16,619 nucleotides of DNA. It comes from an uncultured Alphaproteobacteria bacterium. GTDB lineage: Bacteria; Pseudomonadota; Alphaproteobacteria; Rhodobacterales; Rhodobacteraceae. The stretch lies in the NCBI GenBank assembly GCA_902580265.1, contig CACHJY010000026.1:1-16619 (forward strand), written 5' to 3'. Shown here piece after piece: positions 1 through 8,022 of this stretch; the first letter of the stretch is position 1, and each line of letters opens with the position of its first letter. Position numbers and translations under genes: made by a program. The notes below the pieces were generated by a model that ran no database searches, had not been told where the DNA came from, and saw only the letters and a program-made list of their open reading frames with translations.

Positions 1-2
1 TG

Positions 3-674
3 GAACAGTTAGCTTCAAACTATGTAGTTAATGCTAACACTCTATTTAATTTATACAGATCAACCCAATATAAAGATAAAGAGAAGGCGTATGATAATAC
101 AAAAAAAACTATAATTGATTTAGAGCAATCTTTTAAAAGTGAAAGTAACCAAAAAAAACTTTTAGCTCTGAAGAAGGCTACAAAAGTATTTCAAAAAAAA
201 AAATTATTAGCGCAGCTGTCTAACGAATACATCAATGAAATAAAAAAGTTACGTTATTCTGATGATAAAAGGCTTAGTGATCTCGTGATTGTGCTTCTCA
301 GTCTAACTGACAGCATGAGCAATGAGTTTTTTATGTTAGAATCAGCTAATCCAGAGATCAATTGCTTGATTGAAATAAAAAAAAAGAAGTTCATGAACTA
401 TGAGGCAGATACCGGATTATGCCAATTAGTAAAAAAGCTAAACATAGAAATAATTAAAAAAAGTTTTCCTAAAAATAAAAACTATACTGATCAAATGGAA
501 AAGGGGTTAATTTTATTAGAAAGTTTAAATTTATTAGAAGATGGGATTTCAACTGGGTTTAAAGAACTGAAACTGAGCTTAAGTATGTTAACAAAAATTG
601 GACTCATTGATTTAGTTAACGAAATTTCAATAGAGTTAATCGCTTTAAATGCATTGAACAAAATGGTTTTGTAA
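3..674 (+). CDS. 3' end of an unidentified helical, lysine-rich protein (5'-truncated by window edge)
   Basis: The frame read from base 3 is open without a stop to the TAA at 672-674, giving at least 223 codons. The GTG at 285 is therefore an internal valine and the true start lies left of the window. The other two forward frames hit stops within the first 30 bases, so the choice of frame is firm. The visible protein is rich in Lys, Leu, Ile, Asn and Glu and looks almost wholly alpha-helical. I see no signal peptide, membrane segment or catalytic motif in this part. Two long A runs (193-203 and around 378-386) encode lysines and the frame stays open across both. The stop lies three bases before the xerD start, so the two are probably co-transcribed. 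I do not recognise the family; a helical-repeat scaffold is possible but unproven. Confidence 0.75.
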   Translation, partial: EQLASNYVVNANTLFNLYRSTQYKDKEKAYDNTKKTIIDLEQSFKSESNQKKLLALKKATKVFQKKKLLAQLSNEYINEIKKLRYSDDKRLSDLVIVLLSLTDSMSNEFFMLESANPEINCLIEIKKKKFMNYEADTGLCQLVKKLNIEIIKKSFPKNKNYTDQMEKGLILLESLNLLEDGISTGFKELKLSLSMLTKIGLIDLVNEISIELIALNALNKMVL

Positions 675-677
675 TAC

Positions 678-1607
678 ATGAAAAATTTTCACAATTTATC
701 ATCTGATTTTCTATTAAGTCTTGTAACCGAAAAAAATATGAGCCTGAATACAGAATCTTCATACAAGGCGGATCTAAAGATTTTTTATACATTCATAAAC
801 AAACAAAACATAAATGTTTCAACCATAAGAAAAAATGACATAAGTAAATTCTTTCAAATTCAAAGAAAGAGAGGATTTTCAGACAGCACTGTGTCACGAA
901 GATTATCTACCATAAAACAGTTTTTTAAATTTTTAGTAAAGGAAGGCTTCTTAGATCGTAACCCATGTGAGGACATTAAACACTTTAAACAGACAAAAAA
1001 AATACCTAGTTTCTTATCTGAGAAAGAAACTCTAAGAATATTGGATGTTGCTAGTAGCGTAGGGAAGAATAACGTTGAAAGAGCTCGAAATAAGGCTTTG
1101 ATTGAAATTCTTTACGCCAGTGGGATGAGAGTCAGTGAACTTGTTTCATTACGAAAATCACACTTTATTGGCACACCAGAATTAATTTTGATAAAAGGTA
1201 AAGGAAATAAAGAACGCATGGTGCCAATTTCGAAAATTGCCTTAACTGCGATAAAAAATTATTTGGTAGAGTTAAAAAGGTCTAATACGAGATTTTATAA
1301 AAGTGAGTTTTTATTTCCTTCAAGATCAAAAACCGGCTTTTTGAATAGAGAGACTTTTTTCCTAATTATTAAAGCAATTGCTAACTCCGCTGGATTAAAT
1401 ACTAAGAACGTTTCACCACATAAAATCCGACATGCTTTTGCCTCTCATTTATTGTCTAATGGTGCTGACCTAAGAGTTATACAAACTCTACTTGGACACA
1501 AGAACCTAAGCACTACTGAGATTTATACTCATATTCTAGATGAAAAAATGATAAAGAGTGTTCAGAAAAATCACCCTTTTGCAAAAAAAGATTTTAAAAA
1601 CTTATAA
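678..1607 (+). CDS. xerD: Tyrosine recombinase XerD (chromosome dimer resolution)
   Basis: Site-specific tyrosine recombinase of 309 residues, the usual XerC/XerD length. With XerC it resolves chromosome dimers at dif in the FtsK-dependent reaction. The N-terminal SAM-like core-binding domain covers about residues 7-90 and the catalytic domain about 110-295. The catalytic set is complete: R151 (in SGMRVSEL), K175 (KGKGNKER), H248 and R251 (SPHKIRHAFASHLL), H274 (LLGHKNLSTT) and the nucleophile Y283 (EIYTHI). The C-terminal pattern ending NHPFA resembles the HHPLA tail typical of XerD rather than XerC, which is why I prefer XerD. It begins three bases after the preceding gene with no clear Shine-Dalgarno sequence, suggesting translational coupling. 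A housekeeping role is likelier than a mobile-element integrase, since no integrase neighbours or attachment repeats are visible. Confidence 0.93.
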   Translation: MKNFHNLSSDFLLSLVTEKNMSLNTESSYKADLKIFYTFINKQNINVSTIRKNDISKFFQIQRKRGFSDSTVSRRLSTIKQFFKFLVKEGFLDRNPCEDIKHFKQTKKIPSFLSEKETLRILDVASSVGKNNVERARNKALIEILYASGMRVSELVSLRKSHFIGTPELILIKGKGNKERMVPISKIALTAIKNYLVELKRSNTRFYKSEFLFPSRSKTGFLNRETFFLIIKAIANSAGLNTKNVSPHKIRHAFASHLLSNGADLRVIQTLLGHKNLSTTEIYTHILDEKMIKSVQKNHPFAKKDFKNL

Positions 1608-1641
1608 ACATATATTTATGTATGTAGGAAAGGAATAAATT

Positions 1642-2934
1642 ATGCTTATTGACTCGAGTTATTGGTTAACATCACTTTCTATTGTCGGCTTACTAGTAAT
1701 TTCAGCTTTTTTCTCTGGATCTGAAACTGCTCTAACCGGAGCAAGCAAAGCCAAACTAACGGCACTGAAAGCTAAGGGCTCCAAAATGGCAAAAAGAGCG
1801 TTAGCTCTTAAAGAAAATGGAGAAAGCTTACTTGGAGCCTTGTTATTGGGGAATAATTTAGTGAATATTCTTGCAACCTCTCTTGCAACATCTCTATTTA
1901 CAGCTCTTTTTCAGGACAATGGCGTTATTATTGCAACATTTACCATGACTTTCTTAATACTAGTTTTTGCCGAAATTATGCCAAAAACTTATGCAATAAC
2001 TAACCCAGAGGGTGTTTCGATAAAGGTTGCAGGTTTAGTTAGATTTTTTGTATTTGCATTCACTCCTTTTATTAGGGCTATTAGATTTTTTGTTCGAATT
2101 ATGTTCAACGCTTTCGGGGTTAGGTCCGAAGATAATATTGAAGAAATGGCAACCGATGAAATAGCTGGTGCCATATCGCTCCATCACTCTGAAGGAGCAG
2201 TTCAAAAAGAAGCTAGAGATATTCTTCTTGGCGCACTAGATCTCGGAAATCGAGAGGTAGAAGAAATCATGTTACACCGTAGCCAGATAGAAATGATAAG
2301 CACAAATAGTTCACCTAATGAGATTTTTGAAAAGTGCCTGAACTCTCCTTATACCAGACTTCCAATCTATAAAGATAGCCCAGAAAATGTGATTGGAGTA
2401 CTTCACGCCAAAGATGTCTTAAGATCATTTAAACGATTTGGTGTTGGGCAATCTATAGGAAAATTTAACGTAAATGACATCAATATTCTTGATGTTGCAA
2501 TGAAACCCTATTTTGTACCAGAAACCACTACTCTTGATCAGCAAATGAAACAATTCTTAAAAAGAAAATCACACTTTGCTTTAGTCGTTGATGAATATGG
2601 CGCTCTTCGAGGCCTTATAACATTAGAGGACATTTTAGAGGAAATAGTTGGCCAAATTATTGATGAACATGATGTGATAGAGCAACAGGTAAAGGAGCTT
2701 AATGACAATTCAATAATAGTTGATGGTAATATGACTATCAGAGATCTAAACAGACATAGAGACTGGAATATTCCTGATGAAGAAGCAAATACAGTTGCTG
2801 GCCTCGTGATCCATGAAGCCCAAACAATACCGTATGAAAAACAAATTTTTATTTTTAATGGATTTCGATATGAAATATTAAAAAGAAAAGGAAATCGTAT
2901 AGCAAAAATAAAAATAAAGAAGCTAGGTACCTAA
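1642..2934 (+). CDS. CNNM/CorC (HlyC) family CBS-domain membrane protein
   Basis: Inner-membrane protein of the DUF21/CNNM family, 430 residues, with the full domain set. The N-terminal transmembrane domain (about residues 8-158) has hydrophobic segments near 8-24, 62-90, 95-113 and 128-155 and the family motif FSGSETALTGASKAKL at 24-39. A CBS pair follows at about 205-265 and 285-345 (IGVLHAKDVL; VVDEYGALRGLITLEDILEEIVG), and then the C-terminal CorC_HlyC domain at about 355-428 (VAGLVIHE, GFRYEILK). Family members are linked to Mg2+/Co2+ export or Mg2+ homeostasis, and the CBS pair usually senses nucleotides. The 'hemolysin' label sometimes given is historical. A purine-rich Shine-Dalgarno (AGGAAAGGAA) lies at about 1627-1636. 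The stop overlaps the stop region of the convergent ketoacyl synthase by four bases. The exact transported ion cannot be told from sequence. Confidence 0.92.
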   Translation: MLIDSSYWLTSLSIVGLLVISAFFSGSETALTGASKAKLTALKAKGSKMAKRALALKENGESLLGALLLGNNLVNILATSLATSLFTALFQDNGVIIATFTMTFLILVFAEIMPKTYAITNPEGVSIKVAGLVRFFVFAFTPFIRAIRFFVRIMFNAFGVRSEDNIEEMATDEIAGAISLHHSEGAVQKEARDILLGALDLGNREVEEIMLHRSQIEMISTNSSPNEIFEKCLNSPYTRLPIYKDSPENVIGVLHAKDVLRSFKRFGVGQSIGKFNVNDINILDVAMKPYFVPETTTLDQQMKQFLKRKSHFALVVDEYGALRGLITLEDILEEIVGQIIDEHDVIEQQVKELNDNSIIVDGNMTIRDLNRHRDWNIPDEEANTVAGLVIHEAQTIPYEKQIFIFNGFRYEILKRKGNRIAKIKIKKLGT

Positions 2935-4154
2935 TCATAATATCTTTTAAGTGCTAATACAGCGTTCATGCCACCAAATGCAAAGGAATTGTTAAGGACC
3001 ACATCTACTCTTTTTAACTCTTGAGAAAAATTTGGAACTACATCAAGATTGCAAGCAGGGTCTAAACCTAGATAGTTTATAGTTGGCGGGATAACTTTTT
3101 CCCCAATAGCAAGCGTACAAGCTAACAATTCAATTGCTGCAGTGGCACCTATCAGATGACCGTGCATAGCCTTTGTGGAAGAAATTTTAATGGATTTAGA
3201 GTGTGGCCCGAACACCTTATTAATGGCTTCACATTCGATTCTATCATTTAAAATAGTTCCCGTGCCGTGTGCATTAATATAGGAAACATCTGATTTATTG
3301 ATCTTTCCATCTTTTAAAGCTCCCCCAAGAGCTTTTTGAGGACCAATGTTGTTTGGTTTAATAAGATCAGATGCATCAGAAGACATTGAAAATCCAACCA
3401 CTTCTGCTATAACTTCTGCTCTTCTTTTTCTTGCAGAGACCAAGCTTTCAAATACAAATATACCAGCACCCTCACCATGAACGAGCCCATCTCTCCCTTT
3501 GGAAAACGGACGACACTTACTCTGAGATAAAACTCTTAAGCTTTCCCAAGGTTTGATGCCTCCGAAACTAAGAAAACTCTCACTTCCTCCAGTAATTATA
3601 ATATCTGATTTTCTTGATTTAATGGTTTCAAAAGCTATGCCCATGGCATGATTAGCAGAGGAGCAAGCGGACGAGACTGTATAGCTTGGTCCTTGTATTT
3701 TGTATTCGATGGAAATCAAACTGGTTGCTGAGTTATTCATAATCTTCGGTATAGTAAGGGGATGCAACCTATTATTCCCTTCCTCAAAAACCTGTTTATA
3801 GCTGTTGTTAATAGTTTCGATACCACCAATTGACGAGCCCAAAATTACACCGGCATTTTCTGACCAATTTTCCTCATAATTTTCGAGTCCTGAGCTTGTT
3901 ATTGCTTCGTTAGCAGCTAGCAAAGCAAATTGTGAAAATCGATCCATTCTACCAATTTGCTTTAGTTCGAAATGGTTAATTGGATCAAAGTTTTTTATTT
4001 GGCCACCGGTTTTTACTTTTAGCCTAGTTACATCTGGAAACTCAAGTTGACCAATGCCAGATTTCCCCTCCCTCAGGCTATTATATATTTCGGGCACGGA
4101 CATCCCAATAGAAGACACGCCCCCCATACCTGTTATTACCACCCTATTTTTCAT
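2931..4154 (-). CDS. Beta-ketoacyl-ACP synthase, FabF (KAS II) type
   Basis: Condensing enzyme of 407 residues, the usual FabF length. It joins malonyl-ACP to an acyl chain held on its active-site cysteine. The triad is intact: C164 (SSACSSA), H296 (NAHGTGT) and H333 (KAMHGHLIGATAA), with the conserved lysine K328. The C-terminal active-site loop reads NNSFAFGGMNAV, where FabF normally has a Gly-Gly-Thr-Asn; the Thr is Met here. It is the last gene of a leftward group after a dedicated acyl carrier protein (26-base gap) and lpxD. This suggests a specialised chain, perhaps the 3-hydroxyacyl donor for lipid A, rather than bulk fatty-acid synthesis. That role is inferred from context only. No clear Shine-Dalgarno precedes the start. 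I leave the symbol blank because alphaproteobacteria carry several FabF paralogues. Confidence 0.93.
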   Translation of the reverse strand: MKNRVVITGMGGVSSIGMSVPEIYNSLREGKSGIGQLEFPDVTRLKVKTGGQIKNFDPINHFELKQIGRMDRFSQFALLAANEAITSSGLENYEENWSENAGVILGSSIGGIETINNSYKQVFEEGNNRLHPLTIPKIMNNSATSLISIEYKIQGPSYTVSSACSSANHAMGIAFETIKSRKSDIIITGGSESFLSFGGIKPWESLRVLSQSKCRPFSKGRDGLVHGEGAGIFVFESLVSARKRRAEVIAEVVGFSMSSDASDLIKPNNIGPQKALGGALKDGKINKSDVSYINAHGTGTILNDRIECEAINKVFGPHSKSIKISSTKAMHGHLIGATAAIELLACTLAIGEKVIPPTINYLGLDPACNLDVVPNFSQELKRVDVVLNNSFAFGGMNAVLALKRYYD

Positions 4155-4180
4155 AAAATTTCAATAACAAGTAAAATAAC

Positions 4181-4441
4181 CTAAACATTTTTCTGCAAGA
4201 GATCTTTTAGGTGATTAGTAAGGCTTGAAATAGTATGGAAATTTTTCTTTAGTTCAATTTCATCTAATCCCTCAAATGGAATTGATATCTTGTATGTCTC
4301 TTCTAATAAAAAAACCAACTCAACGATGGCAACTGAATCCAGATTAAGATCTTCAAATTTGCTATCTAGAAAAATTTCTTGAGGATCCACACCCGCTTGT
4401 TCTCCAACTAATTCTAAAACCTTCTCTTCTATGTTATCCAT
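4181..4441 (-). CDS. Acyl carrier protein (dedicated, non-AcpP type)
   Basis: Small acidic protein of 86 residues with the acyl-carrier fold. The phosphopantetheine attachment site is S36 in the motif DLNLDSVAIVEL, a variant of the DSL signature with Val after the Ser. A helix with EE and ISIPFE follows, as in carrier proteins. It is clearly diverged from housekeeping AcpP, whose motif is normally LGADSLD, and it lies between lpxD and a ketoacyl synthase. It most likely carries the growing chain for the adjacent synthase and perhaps presents acyl chains to LpxD. Family knowledge: alphaproteobacteria use special carrier proteins such as AcpXL for lipid A acyl chains. This one is not obviously AcpXL, because the usual fabZ, fabF pair and lpxXL neighbours are absent. 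A weak AGGGA lies about 8 bases before the start. Confidence 0.9.
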   Translation of the reverse strand: MDNIEEKVLELVGEQAGVDPQEIFLDSKFEDLNLDSVAIVELVFLLEETYKISIPFEGLDEIELKKNFHTISSLTNHLKDLLQKNV

Positions 4442-4495
4442 GATAGGTCCCTAAAACCAGGAATATTAAAATTTGTGTCAGGCTATATAACTAAA

Positions 4496-5548
4496 TTATT
4501 TTTTCAACATTTTTATTAATTGTGGCAACCGCCTAAATGCCATGTAAGATTTAATATTTCTACTTTTCAACATAGCAGGATTACCCATGAGAAATTGGTT
4601 AGGCCTTGCATTAACTGACAAACCAGTTTTGCCAGCAAGAATTACGTCCGACCCAACTTCAATGTTATCGCCAACTCCTGACTGTCCACCCATTACCACC
4701 CTATCACCTACTTTTGCGGATCCAGCTATCCCTACTTGCCCGCAAATCAGGCAATTCCTACCAAGCTGTACATTGTGTGCTATGTGAACAAGATTATCTA
4801 TTTTCGTACCTTCTCTTATAATTGTGTTGGCAATTGTCCCTTTATCTATACAGCAATTAGCCCCTATCTCAACATTATCGTGGACTTCCACAGAACCTAA
4901 ACTTTCGACCTTAAGATAGTTATTTACGTTCATCTTAACTTCATCCGACCTAGCTAACATAACTTTTTCAATACCTTCTCCTGTATCTGACACAAAAGAA
5001 AAGCCGTCACTTCCAATAACTGTGTTTGAATTACATATGACATTTTTACCTATTTTAACATTTTCCAATAACCTTACTCCAGGGTAGATGATAGTCTCTT
5101 TTTTAATGTTTACGTTATGCATTATTGTAACATTAGAGAAAATAGTCACATTGTCTCCAATTACGCAATTAGCTCCTATAGATGTAAATGGACCAATACT
5201 TACATTCTTTCCTATCTTAGTTGATTCATCGACAAAAGCACTTGGACTTATACCTTTTTGGTTTTTTGGGGGATAGTGAAATAGCTTGTTCACTTTGTAT
5301 AAAGCTGTTTTACTCTTATTTAGAAAAATTGCGCCCTCAAGTTTTAAGTTTTTCCAGTTCACCGGCTTAGTAAATAGGGCTGCCTTTGCCTTACCAAGGC
5401 TGATTTCTTTAATATATTGATCGCTCAATGCCAACGCTAGTTGTGACTCACTAGCAAACTTTGGTTCACAGGGCCCATCAACTAATAATTCTGGATTGCC
5501 CTCTAGGGTTCCTCCTATCCCGCTAGAAATGTCTCTTAGTGTTAGCAT
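4496..5548 (-). CDS. lpxD: UDP-3-O-acylglucosamine N-acyltransferase (lipid A synthesis)
   Basis: Left-handed beta-helix acyltransferase of 350 residues (E. coli LpxD is 341). It adds the N-linked 3-hydroxyacyl chain to UDP-3-O-acyl-glucosamine, the third step of lipid A synthesis in the cytoplasm. Residues 1-95 match the LpxD-specific nucleotide-binding domain. From about 100 to 315 run hexapeptide repeats (e.g. [21 protein letters not shown]). The insert [13 protein letters not shown] near 179-191 corresponds to the LpxD GGDGF segment, and H258 in HIAHNVQLG corresponds to the catalytic base of E. coli LpxD. A short helical tail follows. Unusually, it is not in a bamA-lpxD-fabZ-lpxA cluster but is grouped with its own carrier protein and ketoacyl synthase, so it could be the sole LpxD relocated or a second paralogue. 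Confidence 0.93.
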   Translation of the reverse strand: MLTLRDISSGIGGTLEGNPELLVDGPCEPKFASESQLALALSDQYIKEISLGKAKAALFTKPVNWKNLKLEGAIFLNKSKTALYKVNKLFHYPPKNQKGISPSAFVDESTKIGKNVSIGPFTSIGANCVIGDNVTIFSNVTIMHNVNIKKETIIYPGVRLLENVKIGKNVICNSNTVIGSDGFSFVSDTGEGIEKVMLARSDEVKMNVNNYLKVESLGSVEVHDNVEIGANCCIDKGTIANTIIREGTKIDNLVHIAHNVQLGRNCLICGQVGIAGSAKVGDRVVMGGQSGVGDNIEVGSDVILAGKTGLSVNARPNQFLMGNPAMLKSRNIKSYMAFRRLPQLIKMLKK

Positions 5549-5586
5549 TTTAAACTTACTCTAATCCAAATTTGCCAGAAGAACGA

Positions 5587-7242
5587 TCAATAAGGCGATA
5601 CTCCTGCATCAACTAAAGCCATGTATACAAGAGCGTCTCTTCCATAAACATCAGCCCTGTAGTGTATCTGCCCAAACTCATCAAAGAAGGTAGTGCGATA
5701 GGTAATATAAACTGGAATTTTCCTAGATAAATTTATATAAGTTTCTTCTTCTTTTTCAAGCACCTCCTGAAACTTGCTCTCTGGATCAAACTCTTGATCT
5801 CTAAGGAGAGAATATGCGAATTGGAAGGGTTCCTGTAATCTTATACAACCGTGACTGAATGTTCTCTCATCTTTGAAAAAAAGATCCTTCATGGGAGTAT
5901 CATGCATGTAGATACTAAATTTATTTGGAAACATAAACTTAACGAGGCCTAAAGCATTAATGTTGCTAGGTATTTGTTTGATAAGGAATGGAAAGTTATC
6001 AGGTGTAAATGCCTGCATGTCAATTAAGTTAGAGTCAATTATTGTATCAGTACCCCTAACCATTAGAACCATTTCATTATCAGTTAGAAAATTGGGGTCA
6101 CTCTGTATCAATGGGAGGTACTCATCAACTGCGATACTCTTTGGAACGTGCCAGGTTGGATTGACTACCATATGAGTCATAGTATCGTTAAATTCAGCCG
6201 TTTGATTACTAGGAAGGCCAATAACTACCCTTGATTGCCAAACTTTTTCGTTTCCCGACTTGAAATATGCATGAAAGTTTGGCTGATTAACAAAAATATA
6301 TTCAGAACCCATATCTGTATTAGTCCATCTCATCCTTTCCAAATTGACTAGTATCTGCATTAGTCTGGTTTTAGGAGGGACGTTTATAGCTTCAATACTC
6401 CTTTTTCCAAAAACCCCATCTGGATTTAAACCATGGTACTCTTGAAACCTCTTTACTGAATCATTCAATTGCTCGTCAAATAATCTTGAATTAATATCAT
6501 ACACCGGGTAACCCATTTTACTTAGTCTTCTTCGAAGAAAGGGTACATTATCATGTGTCATCCCTAGAGCTAGCACAGCATCTGTCGGCAAAAGGTCTCC
6601 CCAAGAACCGTTGAACGAAATCTCCCTTAGCTTTCTTAACTCATTAAGCAAGCTCTTATATTCACTTGATCTTGGAAAGAGACCCTGAAAAAACGATTTT
6701 ATATTCAGACCATCTGTCAAAAATGCCAAAAGCTCATTGGTATCTTTCCTCTTTGGGACTAAACTGATGTTTGAGTCTATCTTAATAGGATTTAAAATAC
6801 CCCCTGTTATATCCTTCGCAAACAATAAAAACGCCTCTGTTGCCATAAGCTCAAGCTTTGCCTTTTGAGATGGATCGTTCTCAAAGAGTGCTTGACTGAG
6901 CTCCTCTGAGGGGTAGCGCGATAGAGGTAAACCGTGACTACTTGCCTCGCTTAAAGCGCTCGCGAGATCCGTCAATATTCTTTCATTTTCTATCCAAAAG
7001 GGCTCAAAGTTTCTATCGCTGTAAAATGAAAATATAGGATGATCAGCCTTATAAAATTCAGCCAGTGATAACTCTAACGTAACTCTCAGTGAATTGTCGG
7101 AGTTTTGTTTTTCCTGTGAAAAAGCACAGAAAGCAAAGATATTCAATGCAAGAAGAACGTTCAAGATCTTAAACATAAGGCATTTATTAAACGATAGTAC
7201 ATATTTTTGAAAGTTAGATAATTTACTTGGATTACAAAACAT
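5587..7242 (-). CDS. ldtD: L,D-transpeptidase, YcbB/LdtD type
   Basis: Periplasmic transpeptidase forming 3-3 (mDAP-mDAP) peptidoglycan cross-links. It has 551 residues and the YcbB/LdtD layout: hydrophobic export signal around 24-42, a helical scaffold domain (about 55-215), a peptidoglycan-binding helix bundle (about 225-290, with VKRFQEYHGLNPDGVFG), and the YkuD catalytic domain (about 312-510). The catalytic signature is H447-D448 followed by S463-H-G-C466-I-R468, with C466 the nucleophile. I chose the ATG at 7242 because GAAGGAAAAAG precedes it at good spacing. The ATG at 7176 would give a tidier Sec signal but has no ribosome-binding site. It leads a group with lpxD (38-base gap) and is divergent from the MepK-like peptidase. 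A good sigma-70-like promoter lies about 40 bases upstream. The gene symbol is by analogy with E. coli. Confidence 0.92.
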   Translation of the reverse strand: MFCNPSKLSNFQKYVLSFNKCLMFKILNVLLALNIFAFCAFSQEKQNSDNSLRVTLELSLAEFYKADHPIFSFYSDRNFEPFWIENERILTDLASALSEASSHGLPLSRYPSEELSQALFENDPSQKAKLELMATEAFLLFAKDITGGILNPIKIDSNISLVPKRKDTNELLAFLTDGLNIKSFFQGLFPRSSEYKSLLNELRKLREISFNGSWGDLLPTDAVLALGMTHDNVPFLRRRLSKMGYPVYDINSRLFDEQLNDSVKRFQEYHGLNPDGVFGKRSIEAINVPPKTRLMQILVNLERMRWTNTDMGSEYIFVNQPNFHAYFKSGNEKVWQSRVVIGLPSNQTAEFNDTMTHMVVNPTWHVPKSIAVDEYLPLIQSDPNFLTDNEMVLMVRGTDTIIDSNLIDMQAFTPDNFPFLIKQIPSNINALGLVKFMFPNKFSIYMHDTPMKDLFFKDERTFSHGCIRLQEPFQFAYSLLRDQEFDPESKFQEVLEKEEETYINLSRKIPVYITYRTTFFDEFGQIHYRADVYGRDALVYMALVDAGVSPY

Positions 7243-7270
7243 CTTTTTCCTTCAATATATTTTTTGGTCC

Positions 7271-7298
7271 TTGTGTAAAAAATTTGACATTGTATAAT
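7271..7298 (+). promoter_or_regulatory. Possible rightward promoter for the MepK-like gene
   Basis: A perfect TATAAT lies at 7293-7298 with a weak -35, TTGTGT (7271-7276), 16 bases upstream. If used, the leader to the start codon would be about 115-155 bases, which is long. It physically overlaps the leftward promoter, so the two would compete for polymerase. The evidence is base pattern only. Confidence 0.35.
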
Positions 7299-7309
7299 AC
7301 TACTGTCAA
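7284..7309. promoter_or_regulatory. Inverted repeat TTGACA-N14-TGTCAA spanning both divergent promoters
   Basis: Perfect 6-base arms TTGACA (7284-7289) and TGTCAA (7304-7309) are separated by 14 bases that contain TATAAT. The symmetry extends outward in an AT-rich, one-mismatch fashion. Position and symmetry suit an operator for a dimeric regulator of the ldtD/mepK pair. A chance arrangement of promoter-like hexamers is the alternative. Confidence 0.3.
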
Positions 7310-7317
7310 TTTTTCAA
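7289..7317 (-). promoter_or_regulatory. Predicted sigma-70-type promoter of the ldtD-lpxD-acp-KAS group
   Basis: On the minus strand, TTGAAA (bases 7317-7312) is followed after exactly 17 bases by TACAAT (7294-7289). Both match the sigma-70 consensus at five of six positions. The predicted transcript start is near 7282, leaving a leader of about 40 bases before the ribosome-binding site at 7242. It overlaps the inverted repeat at 7284-7309 and the opposing promoter. Confidence 0.55.
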
Positions 7318-7417
7318 CACTACCGAGTGCAGGGTATGACTAAGATAAGCGTTTTTATAAAATATTCCACTGATTCGAAAGTTTATCTTTTCTTTTTTCC
7401 TATATCATGCAATAAAT

Positions 7418-8014
7418 ATGTCGTATAAAGAAAAAGATATTTCTCGAGGCGAAACAGGTATGGTAACAAGAAGATCCTTGCTCACATCTTTTGTGTCTAC
7501 AACAGCTATTGTAGTTGCAGCACCAGTTCTAGCGAAAGCGCCTGGGTTCCTAAGGGGAGCAGGAGATATACGTAAAATAAGATTTCGTAACTTCAACACA
7601 GGCGAATTCATTAATTCAGTTTATTGGATAGAGGGTTCCTATGTAAGCGATGCTTTGAAAGAAATAGATTATTTTATGAGAGATTGGAGACAAAATAAGG
7701 TCAGATCATATGATCCAGCAAATATAGATATTTTGTCTGCAACACAGGGACTGCTTGACAGTTCAGAACCTTTTTACCTTCTATCAGGATATAGAACAAG
7801 AAAAACTAATAAAATGCTATCAAGGTTGACAGATGGAGTTGCACAAAATTCTTATCATGTTAAGGCAATGGCCGCAGATATTCGAATGAGAACGAGATCT
7901 ACGGATAAAATTAGTAAGGCAGCAAAAAGTTTTAAGACTGGAGGAGTTGGACGGTATTCAAGATCCGGCTTTGTTCACATTGACTCTGGTCCATTCAGAA
8001 CCTGGACATCGTAG
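7418..8014 (+). CDS. MepK-like peptidoglycan endopeptidase (DUF882, peptidase M15_2)
   Basis: Exported zinc peptidase of 198 residues. E. coli MepK (YcbK), the reference for the family, cleaves peptide cross-links including the 3-3 links made by L,D-transpeptidases. The N-terminus has a Tat-like signal, TRRSLLTSF at 17-25 and a hydrophobic stretch ending VLAKA. The M15 zinc ligands appear as H147, D154 and H187 (SYHVKAMAADI; FVHIDSGP), with SGYRT at 123-127. The family H-x-x-G-x-A-x-D motif has Ala150 in place of Gly. Start choice is uncertain: the ATG at 7418 has no ribosome-binding site, and the ATG at 7460, 15 residues in, has a GAGG at 7446-7449 and would still keep the twin arginines. 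It is divergent from the L,D-transpeptidase gene, as befits a synthesis/cleavage pair. Confidence 0.88.
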   Translation: MSYKEKDISRGETGMVTRRSLLTSFVSTTAIVVAAPVLAKAPGFLRGAGDIRKIRFRNFNTGEFINSVYWIEGSYVSDALKEIDYFMRDWRQNKVRSYDPANIDILSATQGLLDSSEPFYLLSGYRTRKTNKMLSRLTDGVAQNSYHVKAMAADIRMRTRSTDKISKAAKSFKTGGVGRYSRSGFVHIDSGPFRTWTS

Positions 8015-8022
8015 TAGTAAAT

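Noticed and set aside
285..674. Gene starting at the GTG at 285
   Set aside because: The same frame is open upstream to base 3 with coding-like content, so this is an internal valine of a protein truncated by the window edge.
678..1607. Tyrosine recombinase as the integrase of a mobile element
   Set aside because: Length, XerD-like C-terminal tail and housekeeping neighbours point to XerD; no attachment repeats, tRNA or phage-like genes nearby.
7405..7611. Minus-strand open frame opposite the MepK-like gene
   Set aside because: Shadow of the signal-peptide region of the peptidase gene, with no independent support.
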